Positions 10,172-20,328 of a stretch of 35,743 nucleotides of DNA are shown here, in pieces; the stretch's first letter is position 1; the number at the start of each line of letters is the position of its first letter. The notes below the pieces were generated by a model, which saw nothing but the letters and a program-made list of their open reading frames with translations, made no database searches and had not been told where the DNA came from. The DNA comes from Desulfobacterales bacterium (GTDB lineage Bacteria; Desulfobacterota; Desulfobacteria; Desulfobacterales; UBA11574): NCBI GenBank assembly GCA_030601485.1, contig JAUVTO010000003.1:1-35743 (forward strand), written 5' to 3'. The position numbers and the translations under genes are program-made.

Positions 10172-10722
10172 TATACACTCTCACCCCTTTTTAAAGATTC
10201 TCTCATATTGAGTAATTGTGTTTTGATGCTACCGTCCAAAACCAGATCACCTATTCGAGAAACAATCCCCCCTATAAGGCTGGGGTCTTGTTCAACCTCT
10301 AAAATAATATCTTTACCTGTCTTTTTCGACAGGGTAGTACGAATTTTTTCAACGGTTTCGGATGACAATTCAGTAGCCGAAACCAGACTGGCACGCACAA
10401 CGCCTTTTAATTCATCGGCCAGTTTTTTATAAAACTCATTGATATCACTTAGAAATCCAAACCGTCCTTTGTCAAACAGCAAAAGCAGGAAAGATGCCAT
10501 AACTTTGGAAATATTTACTTTATCTATTACCGCCTGCAAAACCTTTTTACGGCCTCCGGCATCATAAAGCGGGTTGGTAATTGCCTGCTCAAGCTCTTTT
10601 TCACTTGTAATTAAATCTGAAAATCGATCAAGTTCTTCTTTATAGGTCTCAGCCTTATCATCCTCTTTGCCGATAATCAGAAGTGCCTTGGCATAACGCC
10701 GGGCTATTTTCAAATTTTTCAT
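10171..10722 (-). CDS. atpH: ATP synthase delta subunit
   Basis: Peripheral-stalk subunit joining the b subunits to the top of F1. The 183 residues show the N-terminal helical bundle starting ARRYAKALL and the C-terminal signature [22 protein letters not shown] (about 150-175). Size is typical. It overlaps atpF and atpA by one base at each end. Confidence 0.96.
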   Translation of the reverse strand: MKNLKIARRYAKALLIIGKEDDKAETYKEELDRFSDLITSEKELEQAITNPLYDAGGRKKVLQAVIDKVNISKVMASFLLLLFDKGRFGFLSDINEFYKKLADELKGVVRASLVSATELSSETVEKIRTTLSKKTGKDIILEVEQDPSLIGGIVSRIGDLVLDGSIKTQLLNMRESLKRGESV

Positions 10723-11342
10723 TATGCCACCACCTTCTCTAAATATTCGTCTACCAATTTATCCTGATCCTGGGTTGTAATATTATTTTTTATCAAGGTT
10801 TCAGCATTAACAAGCGCTTTTTCGAGTATATCTTGCTGCAGTTTTATTTTGGCCTGTTTGAACTCATGCACAATATTGCGGCGGGCCTGTTCTTCTAGTT
10901 TCTCGACAGTCTTTTTTGCCTCATCGATAATCCTCGCCTTGGCCTCGTTTCCCTGCCTTATATACTCTTCAATAAGCTTCTCAGACTCCTGTTCCAAGTG
11001 CGAAAGCCTTTCATTGTATTTTACCAGTTCCTTTTCTGCTTCCTTTTTCTTAGTCTCCAGTTCGCTGAGCTGATCTTTAATACCTTTAATTCTGGAATCA
11101 AGCGCTTGTGATACAGGCTTGCGTAAAACCAAAAAAAGACCGATAGCCAGAACAGCAAAATTCATAACCTTGTAAGTATCGGTCGCTACCCATCCTTTAC
11201 TGCCGTTTCCTTCTGACGAAGCTATAGTCGTCCCCACAAAGCAGAATAAAAGCACGGCCATAATAACTATCGCGGTTAATCCTTTTTGAATAATCAGATT
11301 TTTGCGATTAATACCGGACTGTCTTCTTATATTAAGGTTCAT
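10722..11342 (-). CDS. atpF: ATP synthase Fo subunit b, with N-terminal extension
   Basis: Peripheral-stalk subunit anchored in the membrane. The 206 residues begin with a basic segment and a hydrophobic stretch ending in TTIASSEG (about 1-43), which resembles a signal sequence. A second hydrophobic segment follows (VMNFAVLAIGLFLVL, about 60-75) and then a long charged coiled coil to the C-terminus. E. coli b is 156 residues with a single membrane segment, so the extra N-terminal segment is notable. It pairs with the b'-type gene just upstream. Which of the two is b and which b' is inferred from order. Confidence 0.9.
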   Translation of the reverse strand: MNLNIRRQSGINRKNLIIQKGLTAIVIMAVLLFCFVGTTIASSEGNGSKGWVATDTYKVMNFAVLAIGLFLVLRKPVSQALDSRIKGIKDQLSELETKKKEAEKELVKYNERLSHLEQESEKLIEEYIRQGNEAKARIIDEAKKTVEKLEEQARRNIVHEFKQAKIKLQQDILEKALVNAETLIKNNITTQDQDKLVDEYLEKVVA

Positions 11343-11866
11343 TAAACAGCCCTCCCCAGAATTTTTTCACCAATAGCACTCGCAAAGGTATCAATCTCCT
11401 TTTGTAAAGATGCCCTGACAGTCTCGGCATCCTTTGCAATTTTTTCACGTACCTCGGCAAGGTCTGCCTGAGCCTTTTGATTAATTTTATCGATTATCTC
11501 TCTTTCTTGGCCAGCAGCCTCATTTAATAGGGCATTCTTATCATTTAATCCTTTAGCCCTGGCATCTCTAATCCCCGAATCGAAGGCCTCGTTTTTTTCC
11601 TTTACTTCCTTGTCTGAAGTCTCGATATTCTGCTCAAGGTTTGTAATTTTTTCCTTTCTTTGGATCAGAATGTTGCGAATCGGCCTGAATAAAATAATAT
11701 TTAATACCCATACAATAAGGAGAAAATTGGCCATTTGGACCCAAAGCGTCCAATCAGGAATAACCGTTATTCCACCTGAGCCAAAAGCAACTCCCGTAAA
11801 CAATAGAGAGGCTAATATAAAATAGAAGATAATCCGACCTTTCCGGTTTAAACCAACTATTTTCAT
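11342..11866 (-). CDS. atpF': ATP synthase Fo subunit b' (second b-type subunit)
   Basis: A second peripheral-stalk b-type subunit of 174 residues. It has an N-terminal signal-like hydrophobic segment (about 12-30), a second membrane segment (WTLWVQMANFLLIVWVLNIILF, about 39-60) that continues into the typical RPIRNILIQRKEKI turn, and a charged coiled coil with E/K/A-rich heptads. It is first in the operon and overlaps atpF by one base. The a and c subunit genes are not in this window and must be elsewhere, as in other bacteria that split Fo from F1. Confidence 0.9.
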   Translation of the reverse strand: MKIVGLNRKGRIIFYFILASLLFTGVAFGSGGITVIPDWTLWVQMANFLLIVWVLNIILFRPIRNILIQRKEKITNLEQNIETSDKEVKEKNEAFDSGIRDARAKGLNDKNALLNEAAGQEREIIDKINQKAQADLAEVREKIAKDAETVRASLQKEIDTFASAIGEKILGRAV

Positions 11867-11933
11867 CTATAGATCCTCCATCCATGAAACTTGTAAACGC
11901 GATTTATATAAACTCATGTTTTTAACTCGGCGG

Positions 11934-11962
11934 TCTATAACATCAGTAATAAAGGTTGTCAA
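11934..11962 (-). promoter_or_regulatory. ATP synthase operon promoter
   Basis: The minus strand has TTGACA (11957-11962), a 17-bp spacer and TATAGA (11934-11939). It would start transcription near 11927, giving a leader of about 60 nt before atpF'. The spacer contains CTTTATTACTGATGT, nearly repeated in the promoter at 20717-20745. Confidence 0.75.
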
Positions 11963-12037
11963 AGGTTTTTTTTAATTTTTCTTTTATGTCTTATTTCCCG
12001 TTAAAATTAAACCTGTTACATTGATAAAAGAAAGGGT

Positions 12038-12379
12038 TCAGACTTTCATAAAACAATTTCCATTGAAAACAACTCCGGATTCAATCAAAACAACCGGAGC
12101 CTGAATATCACCTGTAACACGACCCGGCGGATAAACTTCAATTTTTTCCTTTGCATGGATTGTACCATTTACCTCACCCATAATTATCGCGACATCAACA
12201 ATTATCTCTGCGTTCACAACAGCTTTTTCCCCTATAATCACCGTACCTTGCTTGCTGCTAATTTTTCCGGTAACATTTCCGTCCAGCCTGACGGTATTAC
12301 TAAACTCGATTGTCCCTTCAATACTGGTACCGGCTCCCAGCAAAGTGTTTATGGTTTGGGGCTTCTTTGTTTTTTTCAT
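12038..12379 (-). CDS. Bactofilin (cytoskeletal beta-helix protein)
   Basis: Bactofilins polymerise without nucleotide into filaments that scaffold cell-wall enzymes. The 113-residue protein matches the DUF583/bactofilin fold: a short disordered start (MKKTKKPQTI), then repeated short beta-strand turns with hydrophobic/Gly periodicity, including GTSIEGTIEFSNTVRLDGNVTGKI, GTVIIGEKAVVNAEI and the HAKEKIEVYPPGRVTGDI segment. GGAGAA lies upstream of the ATG. It sits between rodA and the atp operon on the same strand, next to elongation genes, so a role in shape is plausible. No membrane segment is seen. Confidence 0.9.
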   Translation of the reverse strand: MKKTKKPQTINTLLGAGTSIEGTIEFSNTVRLDGNVTGKISSKQGTVIIGEKAVVNAEIIVDVAIIMGEVNGTIHAKEKIEVYPPGRVTGDIQAPVVLIESGVVFNGNCFMKV

Positions 12380-12495
12380 ACATTCTCCATAACCCGGACA
12401 AGCCGGTGCAGATCATCCCTTCAGGATATAAAGTAAATATACAGAAAATAGATGAGAGCACATTGTCCGGTTAAGTAACGCATCATATTTCGTGA

Positions 12496-13599
12496 TTATT
12501 CAAACAGGAAGCGCCTCATGCTTATACTCATTAAAAGGCCGACACAAATCATTATGCTAACGATGGATGAACCTCCATAGCTGATAAACGGCAGCGTCAC
12601 ACCGACGATCGGCATCAGGCCCATAGCCATCCCAATATTGATAAAAATCTGCCAGAACATCATTGCCGTGATGCCTACAGCCAGAATAGTGCCAAAAGGA
12701 TCTCTGCATCTATAGGCAATGTTTAATCCCCAGATAATAAGCATAAGAAAAAGAAAAAGCATACCCACCGACCCCACAAATCCCCATTCCTCGGCCAAAA
12801 CTGAAAATATGAAATCGGTATGCTGCTCAGGTAAAAAAGAGAGTGCGTTCTGAGTTCCTTTCAAATATCCTTTGCCGAAGATCATGCCGGAACCTATGGC
12901 AATTTTGGATTGTATAATATGATAGCCTGCACCCAGGGGATCACGGTCTGGATCTATAAATGTTAATATCCGTTTCTTCTGGTAACCTTTCAGTAAAAAC
13001 CAGACCAAAGGACCGGTTATCGTACACGCAGTAATAATACATAAAAATGAGCGTCTCTCAATTTTTACAAAAACAGTCATGAAACCGGCAATCAAAACCA
13101 CCACCATGGCTGTCCCTAAATCCGGTTGTTTAACGATTAAAATAAAAGGCATTGCCGTCAATATCAAAGGGGTAAAGAGTTCTCGCAAGGTAAAACCCCT
13201 GGTATCTGAAAATTTGGAATAGTATCTTGCCAGACTAATTATCACGGCAATCTTGACAAGTTCTGAAGGTTGAATTGAAATAGGGCCCAATACGAGCCAA
13301 CGCCTTGCTCCCCCAACATATTTCCCCATTATTAATACATATATCAAAAGCAATATGCACACCGCATAGATTGCGGGAGCCCATCGATACAATGATTTAT
13401 AATTAATCAAAAAAGACAAAACCATGCCGGTCATCCCGGCACAATACCAGATCATCTGTTTAAAATAGAGTGTTTTTTGCGGCGTGGGAGTCGCTGATGT
13501 TACCGCGCTGTATAGGGTAACAAGACCCAATATTCCGATTAAAAAAGTGAGTCCCAATAAGCCCCAATCAAAGTATTTTACAAACCGCCGATCAAACAT
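12496..13599 (-). CDS. rodA: RodA, SEDS peptidoglycan glycosyltransferase
   Basis: Polymerises glycan strands in the elongasome as partner of PBP2. The 367-residue multi-spanning protein has about ten hydrophobic segments and SEDS motifs: GARRWLVLGPISIQPSE (about 96-113), VKQPDLGTAM, the loop GKGYLKGTQNALSFLPEQHTDFIFSVLAEEWGF, and the C-terminal PFISYGGSS. It follows mrdA by 26 bp and is the last gene of the mre cluster before bactofilin. Confidence 0.97.
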   Translation of the reverse strand: MFDRRFVKYFDWGLLGLTFLIGILGLVTLYSAVTSATPTPQKTLYFKQMIWYCAGMTGMVLSFLINYKSLYRWAPAIYAVCILLLIYVLIMGKYVGGARRWLVLGPISIQPSELVKIAVIISLARYYSKFSDTRGFTLRELFTPLILTAMPFILIVKQPDLGTAMVVVLIAGFMTVFVKIERRSFLCIITACTITGPLVWFLLKGYQKKRILTFIDPDRDPLGAGYHIIQSKIAIGSGMIFGKGYLKGTQNALSFLPEQHTDFIFSVLAEEWGFVGSVGMLFLFLMLIIWGLNIAYRCRDPFGTILAVGITAMMFWQIFINIGMAMGLMPIVGVTLPFISYGGSSIVSIMICVGLLMSISMRRFLFE

Positions 13600-13625
13600 G
13601 GTCGCTACATTCCATATAACTATTA

Positions 13626-15500
13626 TTATTGCTTGGAGATTTCAGCTTTCAGCTGCCTTACATATTCATCCTTTTCCAAATATGTCCTAATTATTTCCCT
13701 TGCTATGGGCGCTGCTGCAGTTGATCCGTGTCCTCCATGTTCTACAAGCACGGCAACGGCTATTTGTGGATTCACCGATGGCGCATAAGACACAAACCAT
13801 GCATGATCTTTGAAATGGTACGGAATATCTTTCTCAGATAGATGGGGATCATTAGAACGTCCCACCACCTGTGCGGTTCCGGTTTTTCCGCTGATATCGA
13901 TACCTTTAATATGTGCGATCCGTCCAGTTCCTTTGGGACTGTTAACGACTTCCCACAGACCTTTTTTGACAATCGCCAATGTCTTTTTGCCGGCAGGCAG
14001 CCTGCCGATAATCTGCCTTTTGCTTTGAATAACAATATCACCATCTACTGTTTTAACCGATTTCAGTATCAGTGGCTTATATCTTGTTCCGCCATTTGCC
14101 AATGCCGAAGTCAGAACCAGCATCTGCAATGGCGTTGATAGGTCAAACCCCTGCCCGATGGCCACTGAAAGGGTCTCTCCTCCTTGCCAGGAAATGCCGG
14201 TTCGCCGCTTTTTCCAGGCCGAGGTTGGAATCAGCCCTTCTGCCTCATCGTCCAGATTTATCCCGGTTGCCGACCCCAAACCACATGCCTTGGCGTAAAA
14301 CGCAAGCGGATCTATGCCCAGCTTTTGACCCACCTGGTAAAAAAAGACGTCACAGGATTGGGATAATGCTTTAACAATATCTACGCTACCGTGGCCTCCG
14401 CGTCTCCAGCATCTATAAATACGATTTCCGTATTTATAATACCCCGGACAGTGCATGGTTGTGTTTTCATCGATAACACCTTCCTCCAGCCCTGCAATTG
14501 CGGTTGCAATCTTAAAAGTAGATGCAGGAGGATACTCACCCTGAATAGCCTTGTTTTCCATGGGGCTTAACGGATTGGAAATCAAAGACTCCCATTGTTT
14601 GTGTGACATACCGTCAACAAAAGCATTCTGGTCAAATGAAGGTGAGCTTGCCATTACAAGTATGTCTCCTGTCTCCGGATCCATAGCTACCACTGCACCG
14701 GCTGCGCCTTCTAAAAGTGCTTCCGCCTTTTTCTGCAAAATGTAGTCAATGGTCAGATATATATTTTGTCCGGGCAGGGCATCAACCGTTTTTAAGACTT
14801 TAACAACCTGTCCCATGACATTTACTTCGACCTGTCGCCCCCCTCGCTTTCCCTTCAAAAACCGTTCAAATATTTTTTCAACACCAAACTTTCCGATAAA
14901 ATCACCGCCTTTACACTCCGGATGTTTCCCCGATTTGAGCTCATCAGAACTGATTTCACTCAAATATCCGATCAGATGGGCGGCGCTCTGCCTTTTGATG
15001 TAGTGTCTTCGAGGCTTTACATTTACAACAATACCGGGAAGATCGAATTTTCGAACATCGACAGCCGCAAGGGCATCTCGCCCGATATCCTGTTTCAAAA
15101 GAATCGGTTTATAGGACAAAATACCTTTATTATGCCCAATTTTTTTCATAAGCTCCGATACAGGAACCTCAATCAATTTAGCCAACTTCTCAATAGTACG
15201 ATCAACAGGTTTGGCGTCTTTTAAAATAATACTAAGATCAAACGCCGGCCGATTATCAACAAGAAGTATTCCATTACGATCAAAAATCATCCCTCTGGAA
15301 GCATCTGTACTTTGCAGCCGAATACAGTTGTTTTCTGAAAGTCGCCTTAACTCCTGTCCCTGAACCACCTGAAGATAAAATAAACGTAATAAAAGAATAA
15401 AAAAGGCTCCTGAAACGCATAATATCACCCGGATTAAACGTTGTTTGTACCAATCGGTATCTGCGGTTTTTAAATATTTGCCCAAAGGGACCTCAATCAA
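13626..15500 (-). CDS. mrdA: Penicillin-binding protein 2 (elongasome transpeptidase)
   Basis: Cross-links peptidoglycan during cell elongation. The 624 residues show a short cytosolic start, one membrane anchor (about 23-45), the class B PBP dimerisation domain (RGMIFDRNG at about 69-77) and the transpeptidase domain. Catalytic motifs are STFK (S327, K330), the SxN-type SCD in LSQSCDVFFYQVG, and KTGTAQV. It overlaps mreD by 4 bp (ATGA type), indicating coupling, and precedes rodA. Confidence 0.97.
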   Translation of the reverse strand: MIEVPLGKYLKTADTDWYKQRLIRVILCVSGAFFILLLRLFYLQVVQGQELRRLSENNCIRLQSTDASRGMIFDRNGILLVDNRPAFDLSIILKDAKPVDRTIEKLAKLIEVPVSELMKKIGHNKGILSYKPILLKQDIGRDALAAVDVRKFDLPGIVVNVKPRRHYIKRQSAAHLIGYLSEISSDELKSGKHPECKGGDFIGKFGVEKIFERFLKGKRGGRQVEVNVMGQVVKVLKTVDALPGQNIYLTIDYILQKKAEALLEGAAGAVVAMDPETGDILVMASSPSFDQNAFVDGMSHKQWESLISNPLSPMENKAIQGEYPPASTFKIATAIAGLEEGVIDENTTMHCPGYYKYGNRIYRCWRRGGHGSVDIVKALSQSCDVFFYQVGQKLGIDPLAFYAKACGLGSATGINLDDEAEGLIPTSAWKKRRTGISWQGGETLSVAIGQGFDLSTPLQMLVLTSALANGGTRYKPLILKSVKTVDGDIVIQSKRQIIGRLPAGKKTLAIVKKGLWEVVNSPKGTGRIAHIKGIDISGKTGTAQVVGRSNDPHLSEKDIPYHFKDHAWFVSYAPSVNPQIAVAVLVEHGGHGSTAAAPIAREIIRTYLEKDEYVRQLKAEISKQ

Positions 15501-16012
15501 TTTTCTTTGACAACCACTTTCTTAAGCCAGTTATTCCATCTTTTATGGGAATAATTAAAAAACATCAGAAAAATCGGCCCGGTAAATATTGCCCATAAAA
15601 CCTGTATCGTAACCGTGCTTATAGCAGCAGATAAAAACTGCGTGCCCGGTTTGAACATGGCAATGATTCCTATAAATATGCAATTTTGCAGTAACACGCC
15701 TGCAGCAACAATAAATGGCAAAAGAAAGCTGTCTCCTACATGTAAAAATGTAATAATCCACCGAACCCCTGCGAAGAGCCAGATATAGGTTGTTAAATAT
15801 AGCCCAAACGGGCCTCCGGAAAGGCTATCCATCATAATTCCAAAAAAGAGTATGACAGGTATGCTTTGACGAAGAGAATGAAAAAGACTTAAATAAATAA
15901 CAAACGGGAAAAGCAGATCATAAAACCTGTCGAACAAATGGAAATAGGGCATAACCGTTGTCTGAAGAAGCACCAGACAAATACAGATGCCGACATGAAA
16001 ACAATACGTCAT
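15497..16012 (-). CDS. mreD: Rod shape-determining protein MreD
   Basis: Integral membrane component of the elongasome. The 171 residues contain about five hydrophobic segments and the MreD-like FFGIMMDSLSGGPFGLYLTTY region. Sequence conservation in this family is low, so position between mreC and mrdA, with 4-bp overlaps on both sides, is the main support, together with size (typically 160-180 aa). Confidence 0.9.
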   Translation of the reverse strand: MTYCFHVGICICLVLLQTTVMPYFHLFDRFYDLLFPFVIYLSLFHSLRQSIPVILFFGIMMDSLSGGPFGLYLTTYIWLFAGVRWIITFLHVGDSFLLPFIVAAGVLLQNCIFIGIIAMFKPGTQFLSAAISTVTIQVLWAIFTGPIFLMFFNYSHKRWNNWLKKVVVKEN

Positions 16013-16842
16013 TGCTCGCTCTGAAACTTATGCTTTTTGGGGTTCAGTACAATCAGAACCTCTTCAAGTTTTTCGAAATCAACGAATGGGGTAACTGATA
16101 CTTCCTGAAAAATCCCTGACTTGGGTTTGATAACGTCCGAAACGTGGCCCACGGGAAGTCCTTTTAGAAAAACACCATCCAATCCGGATGAAACAACGGT
16201 ATCGCCAACTGCAACCCCTTTCTTGCGCAGAACATATTTAAAAACACATCGGTCCGCAAACCCGCCCTTAATAATTCCGCGCGCCCGAGTCCCCTGCACC
16301 AGTGCATCGACGGCACTGTTATGGTCAATAATCAGAAGAACTTTGGAATTATGGACCGAGACCTCTGCAACCTGCCCCACAATTCCTTGAGGAATCACAA
16401 CAGCCGCACCTTTTTCCACACCATCATCTTTTCCCTTATTTATCATTATCGTCTTAAACCAGGGAGAGGGATCTTTGCCGATAACCTCGGCAGCAATTAC
16501 TTTATTGGTAATGGTTTTCTGAAAGTTAAGTAAGCTTCGGAGACGAATGTTGGAAAGCTTAAATTCCTTATGCAGATTGTTTCTTTCAACTGCAAGACTT
16601 AATGCTTTTTTATAATTATCATTTTCTTTTGCCGTTTCAACAAGAAAGAAATAGTGGAACCAGATATCTTTTACAAAACGAATTGAACGGGAAACAGCCT
16701 CCTGAAACGGGGCAATTAAAGAAATAGCTATCCGCCCTGGGCCATACGATTGATAGCGGCGATTGGAAACAGAAAGGACTATGATGTTGACAGCAATCAG
16801 AACGATCACCCCAATAATCATCACCATCTTTTTGGGGAACAT
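16009..16842 (-). CDS. mreC: Rod shape-determining protein MreC
   Basis: Periplasmic elongasome regulator that activates PBP2. The 277 residues have an N-terminal membrane anchor (about 6-26), a coiled-coil stretch (about 65-105), then the double beta-barrel with VIGKDPSPWFKTIMINKGKDDGVEKGAAV, GIVGQVAEV and DTVVSSGLDGVFLKGLPVGHV. Length and order match the family. It starts 4 bp after the mreB stop. Confidence 0.96.
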   Translation of the reverse strand: MFPKKMVMIIGVIVLIAVNIIVLSVSNRRYQSYGPGRIAISLIAPFQEAVSRSIRFVKDIWFHYFFLVETAKENDNYKKALSLAVERNNLHKEFKLSNIRLRSLLNFQKTITNKVIAAEVIGKDPSPWFKTIMINKGKDDGVEKGAAVVIPQGIVGQVAEVSVHNSKVLLIIDHNSAVDALVQGTRARGIIKGGFADRCVFKYVLRKKGVAVGDTVVSSGLDGVFLKGLPVGHVSDVIKPKSGIFQEVSVTPFVDFEKLEEVLIVLNPKKHKFQSEQ

Positions 16843-16846
16843 AACA

Positions 16847-17896
<1,050 letters not shown>

Positions 17897-17962
17897 TCAT
17901 ATCGGCACACGAAAAGTGCTCATCCCTCATTTTTAAAAGATATTTTTTATAACCCTGAAAAA

Positions 17963-18039
17963 AGCTTGATAATTTGTCAGTCATTTAAATAAATAAATTT
18001 ATCAGACTCACTCTATGATTACAAGAAAAATATCAAGCT
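17963..18039. repeat. 9-bp inverted repeat upstream of mreB
   Basis: AGCTTGATA (17963-17971) and TATCAAGCT (18031-18039) are exact complements separated by 59 A/T-rich bases, in the gap between the serine hydrolase stop and mreB. It could be an operator or part of a terminator. No function is shown. Confidence 0.4.
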
Positions 18040-18053
18040 ATAAAATCGCATCC

Positions 18054-19139
18054 CTATTTAATTAAACCGTTATTCATAAGCTTTTTCATGACCCTATCAT
18101 GCAATTTCGGTCTAAAGGCTTTTATTTTGTTATTATCACGCGATGGATGTACACGGTTGGTTAATAATATAATGATCACTCTGCGGTCAAGATCCATCCA
18201 GAAAGATGTGCCGGTGAAGCCAAGATGACCCACTGTTTCCTTTGAAAAATATTGGCCGCAACTTGAGCCGACCGGAGATGGGGTGTCAAACCCCAGAACT
18301 CGACCGGTATGTTCCTGACGTTTAAAAAAACTTTGAATTAAATCAGTATCAAATACACCCGTGGAAGGGGAACCCAAATATGCGGCCATAAGCTCGGACA
18401 AAAGAGAAAGAACATCTTTGGCCGTCCCGAAAAGACCCGCATGTCCCTGGATACCCCCCACCACGTAGGCGTTATCATCATGGACCGCGCCTTCCAAAAG
18501 TATGTTCCGCCACGAACAGAGTTCGGTAGCGGCAAATTTTACCTGACGGGGCGTTAAATCAAGATCCACAAAAAACAGATTTTCAAGGCCCAATGGATGG
18601 TAGATCTCTTTAGTAACAAACCGGTCCAATCGATTTCCGGACACCTGTTCTATTACCCAGCACAGAATCATGAATCCTATATCACTATACATCACCTCTT
18701 TGCCGGGGGGATTTATAAGCGGTTCTTTCGCCAGAAGCTCTCTTAACGCATCTTTTCTTAGATTTGGCTTAAGCTTGCACAACAGTTTGTAATAGGGGCG
18801 GTAATCCGGAAAGCCCGAATTATGATAAAGCAGGTTTTCTATACTTATCCGTCCCTTGTCTGTGCTGTTAAATTGGGACAAAATCGATCCCAGATGTTGA
18901 CCCAGCTCCAGCTTTTGTTGAGAAATGAGCTTTATGATCGCCAGCGTGGTTGCCAGAGGTTTTGTAAAAGATGCCAGGTCAAAAACGGTATGACTTGTCA
19001 TTTGACGACCAGAGAATATATTCGCATATCCGTATGCTTGGAAAAAAATTTCGGAACCGGCGGTTGAGACCAGGAGCACTCCTCCGGGGAACACTTTATT
19101 GGAAACCGCTTGTTTCATCAAGTTGTTTACCGATTTCAT
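18054..19139 (-). CDS. Class C beta-lactamase-family serine hydrolase
   Basis: Member of the PF00144 family (penicillin-binding protein/esterase type), which acts on D-Ala peptides, beta-lactams or esters. The catalytic SxxK is SFTK (Ser57, Lys60 counting from 19139), the second motif is YSD in PGKEVMYSDIGFM, and the third is HLGFTGTS in place of KTG. No signal peptide is evident, suggesting a cytosolic or atypical location. A longer start at 19178 would overlap the upstream gene by 35 bp; the ATG at 19139 avoids this, so I prefer it. It follows the LD-carboxypeptidase gene, consistent with muropeptide processing, but its substrate cannot be read from sequence. Confidence 0.85.
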   Translation of the reverse strand: MKSVNNLMKQAVSNKVFPGGVLLVSTAGSEIFFQAYGYANIFSGRQMTSHTVFDLASFTKPLATTLAIIKLISQQKLELGQHLGSILSQFNSTDKGRISIENLLYHNSGFPDYRPYYKLLCKLKPNLRKDALRELLAKEPLINPPGKEVMYSDIGFMILCWVIEQVSGNRLDRFVTKEIYHPLGLENLFFVDLDLTPRQVKFAATELCSWRNILLEGAVHDDNAYVVGGIQGHAGLFGTAKDVLSLLSELMAAYLGSPSTGVFDTDLIQSFFKRQEHTGRVLGFDTPSPVGSSCGQYFSKETVGHLGFTGTSFWMDLDRRVIIILLTNRVHPSRDNNKIKAFRPKLHDRVMKKLMNNGLIK

Positions 19140-19143
19140 GTTG

Positions 19144-20076
19144 TCATTCGTCAGTAGTAGCCATGGTTGCCGGTTCATGAAAAGTCAAAATTTGCCGGTC
19201 AGCGTCAAGGGTTGCTCCCAGTCCCATTGGAATCGTGATATTGATCCTGGCGTGGCCGATTTCAAAACCAGAAAGAATAGGAATGTTGACATCTTTAAAC
19301 ACTTCCTGAATGATCCGGAATATCTCATCAAGTTTTCCACACGCTTCAAAGGAACCCAGGAAAAGGCCCTTAATCCCCTCAAAACATGTGGCAAGCTTCA
19401 TCTGGGTTAGCATCCGGTCAATTCGATAGGGCGCCTCTCCCTGATCCTCAAGAAACAGGATCTTCCCGTTGAAACGCGGGGTATAAGGAGTCCCAACAAG
19501 ATGACACAAGGTGGTCAGGTTCCCGCCGACCACAAATCCAGAGGAAACACCCGGCTTGATGACAATGCCTTTTTCGGGTTTCAGCTCAAGGATTATATTG
19601 GATGTCATCACCCTACGCATTGCCGCGATGGTCTCTTCGGCGGTGTTTGCCAGGGTGGTTACCACAGGCCCGTGAAAGGTGACCAGGCTGCACCGGGTAT
19701 GTAATACGGACAGCAGCACCGAAATATCGCTGAATCCCACAAAGATTTTGGGATTGTTTTGAATGGTTTTAAAATCGAGAAACGGAAGTATCCGCAGGCT
19801 GCCATACCCGCCCCGGGCACAAACAACCGCTTGGACGGCCGGATCATCGAACAGACGATTCACCTGATCCGCCCGCTGCACGTCGGTTCCGGCAAGAAAT
19901 CCATGTTTTCGGAAAATACCCTCATCAAAAAACGTTTTAAACCCCATTGACTCCAGAACCGCCTTCCCTTTCATGAATTTTGCCGGGTCAAACGGACCGG
20001 CAGGCGCAACAATGCCAACTGTATCGCCCGGCATCAGACAGCGAGGCTTAATGGATTTTTTCTCTTTAATTTGCAT
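19144..20076 (-). CDS. LD-carboxypeptidase (peptidase S66 family)
   Basis: S66 enzymes such as LdcA remove the terminal D-Ala from tetrapeptides during murein recycling in the cytosol. The 310 residues show the family start PGDTVGIVAPAGP, ARGGYGSLRILP, and the catalytic triad elements: nucleophile Ser in GFSDIS (Ser116), Glu in LFLEDQGEAPYRIDRML, and His in EIGHARINITIPMG. Length is typical. No strong ribosome-binding site precedes the ATG. Immunity proteins to microcin C (MccF) share this family, but neighbours favour cell-wall recycling. Confidence 0.93.
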   Translation of the reverse strand: MQIKEKKSIKPRCLMPGDTVGIVAPAGPFDPAKFMKGKAVLESMGFKTFFDEGIFRKHGFLAGTDVQRADQVNRLFDDPAVQAVVCARGGYGSLRILPFLDFKTIQNNPKIFVGFSDISVLLSVLHTRCSLVTFHGPVVTTLANTAEETIAAMRRVMTSNIILELKPEKGIVIKPGVSSGFVVGGNLTTLCHLVGTPYTPRFNGKILFLEDQGEAPYRIDRMLTQMKLATCFEGIKGLFLGSFEACGKLDEIFRIIQEVFKDVNIPILSGFEIGHARINITIPMGLGATLDADRQILTFHEPATMATTDE

Positions 20077-20160
20077 GGGGTTGTGTGTTTCTTAAATTAA
20101 GTTTTAGAATAACGGATAACGCCAAAATCGAGTTTTGATTAAATTTGTGTTAAATAAAAC

Positions 20161-20182
20161 GTCCTTTTTACGAAATCGTCAA
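20161..20182. repeat. Solo terminal sequence related to the 21.3-kb element
   Basis: This 22-bp sequence matches the complement of the left end of the element at 21251-21443 over its last 19 bases with one mismatch (TTTTTACGAAATCGTCAA). No partner end was found within 250 bp on the other side, so it may be a decayed or partial copy. The rest of 20077-20328 holds no gene. Confidence 0.45.
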
Positions 20183-20287
20183 TAAAAATTTAAAACTATT
20201 ATCATATGAAGGTTTCGGAAAAATCTATATTGATCGCAGAAAGTATAAGGAAACGACTTTTTCACAGTCATCATCTTATATCATATC

Positions 20288-20316
20288 TTGACATGGCATA
20301 TTTGAGATGTTAATTA
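20288..20316 (+). promoter_or_regulatory. Promoter of tRNA-Pro
   Basis: TTGACA (20288-20293), 17-bp spacer, TAATTA (20311-20316), ending 12 bp before the tRNA 5' end. The -35 is perfect and the -10 is partial. Confidence 0.6.
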
Positions 20317-20328
20317 TTCATTTATCGT

